Shown in pieces: positions 63,413-64,000 of a stretch of DNA of 64,000 nt. Under the pieces are notes generated by a model. That model saw only the letters and a list, made by a program, of their open reading frames with translations. It made no database searches and had not been told where the DNA came from. Made by a program: the position numbers and the translations under genes. The stretch covers positions 19,761,813 to 19,825,812 of the forward strand of contig OZ024807.1 of assembly GCA_964017045.1 (NCBI GenBank), read 5' to 3'. Numbering within the stretch: position 1 is the stretch's first letter; every line of letters starts with the position of its first letter. This stretch comes from Omphiscola glabra. Its lineage: Eukaryota; Mollusca; Gastropoda; Lymnaeidae.

Positions 63413-64000
63413 TATATATGTATGTATATATATATGTGAAAATAAAATCTAATCAAATGCATTTTATTTAACAATGTACATGAAAATGTGTTGTTATTAT
63501 ATTTTGTATGCTAATTTTCAGTGTTTAAACATAATGATTAAGAAAACAACTTTTACACTAGAGCTACTGAAAAATAAAGATAGCATGCATTTTTTAAGCG
63601 CTACAATTTTCCATCAAATATATATTTAAAAAAAAAAAACGTGACCTCATAGAAAATATGGACCTAACGAATGAACACTTTAATTTATATCAACCGGATA
63701 TAAATTAAGTGGTTTGATTATGGTAATGCTATGCTGGGATGAGATTTAAACATTCGTAGGTATCACGGCGCTTAAACGCATCAGCACTTGTCATGTGACT
63801 AATACGTTTGGAGTAGGATTTAAATGAAGTAAATGCTTTCGTAGGTTTTTCCACGAAATTTTCGCTTGTTCGACACACTCAAAGAAGCCTAGAAATTATG
63901 AACATTGAACAGTTTTGTCTTTGTTTAAATACACTCGTCCACTGGGTGGAATATTAGAGTGGGTAGTTGTGTTTCATTGTGGACTATAAAATAAGGCATT
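63413..64000. other. AT-rich end of window
   Basis: Short TA runs near 63411-63437, otherwise nothing recognised. Confidence 0.5.

Overview
The window looks like AT-rich nuclear DNA of an animal. Genes are split by GT-AG introns and embedded in LINE, SINE, MITE and Helitron-like repeats. No rRNA, tRNA, CRISPR or prokaryotic operon structure was seen. The repeat families and receptor-type genes fit a mollusc, most likely a freshwater pulmonate snail. That assignment is inference.

Three multi-exon genes for single-pass membrane proteins could be assembled exon by exon with matching splice phases. Gene A (+, 12317-20045, 9 exons, 641 aa) and gene C (+, 51821-59369, 9 exons, 644 aa) are paralogues. 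Each has a signal peptide, a glycosylated ectodomain with an Ig domain, a cysteine-less Ig-like domain, one membrane helix and a tyrosine-rich tail of about 165 aa. Gene B (-, 44177-25420, 9 exons, 670 aa) has a signal peptide, a Cys-containing ectodomain, one membrane helix, a CC/C/CC juxtamembrane cluster and a large cytoplasmic domain resembling a trypsin-like (PA clan, FAM111/HtrA-type) protease.

Layout: 1-660 Helitron-like repeat; 711-4330 a LINE of CR1/L2 type (minus); 4425-4810 minisatellite; 7385-7504 an orphan, broken copy of the first exon of a gene-B-type gene (minus); 9715-10250 noncoding block shared with 50891-51530; 11020-11400 minisatellite; 12317-20045 gene A; 20046-25419 convergent spacer with a SINE-like element and a 5'-truncated LINE; 25420-44177 gene B, whose introns hold a second LINE, a hAT-type MITE, a five-unit Helitron-like tandem array and a fold-back MITE; 46342-49910 degenerate satellite of about 170 bp; 51821-59369 gene C with a third LINE in intron 4; 59370-64000 spacer with two SINE-like elements.

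The main structural point is a repeated module. A minus-strand gene-B-type first exon faces a plus-strand Ig receptor, once at 7.4/12.3 kb and again at 44.1/51.8 kb, with similar intervening DNA. This is a tandem duplication of a divergent receptor pair. In the first copy the minus-strand partner appears lost or broken, or lies beyond the window. The organisation recalls the polymorphic transmembrane clusters linked to schistosome resistance in Biomphalaria, so an immune-receptor role is a reasonable but unproven hypothesis.
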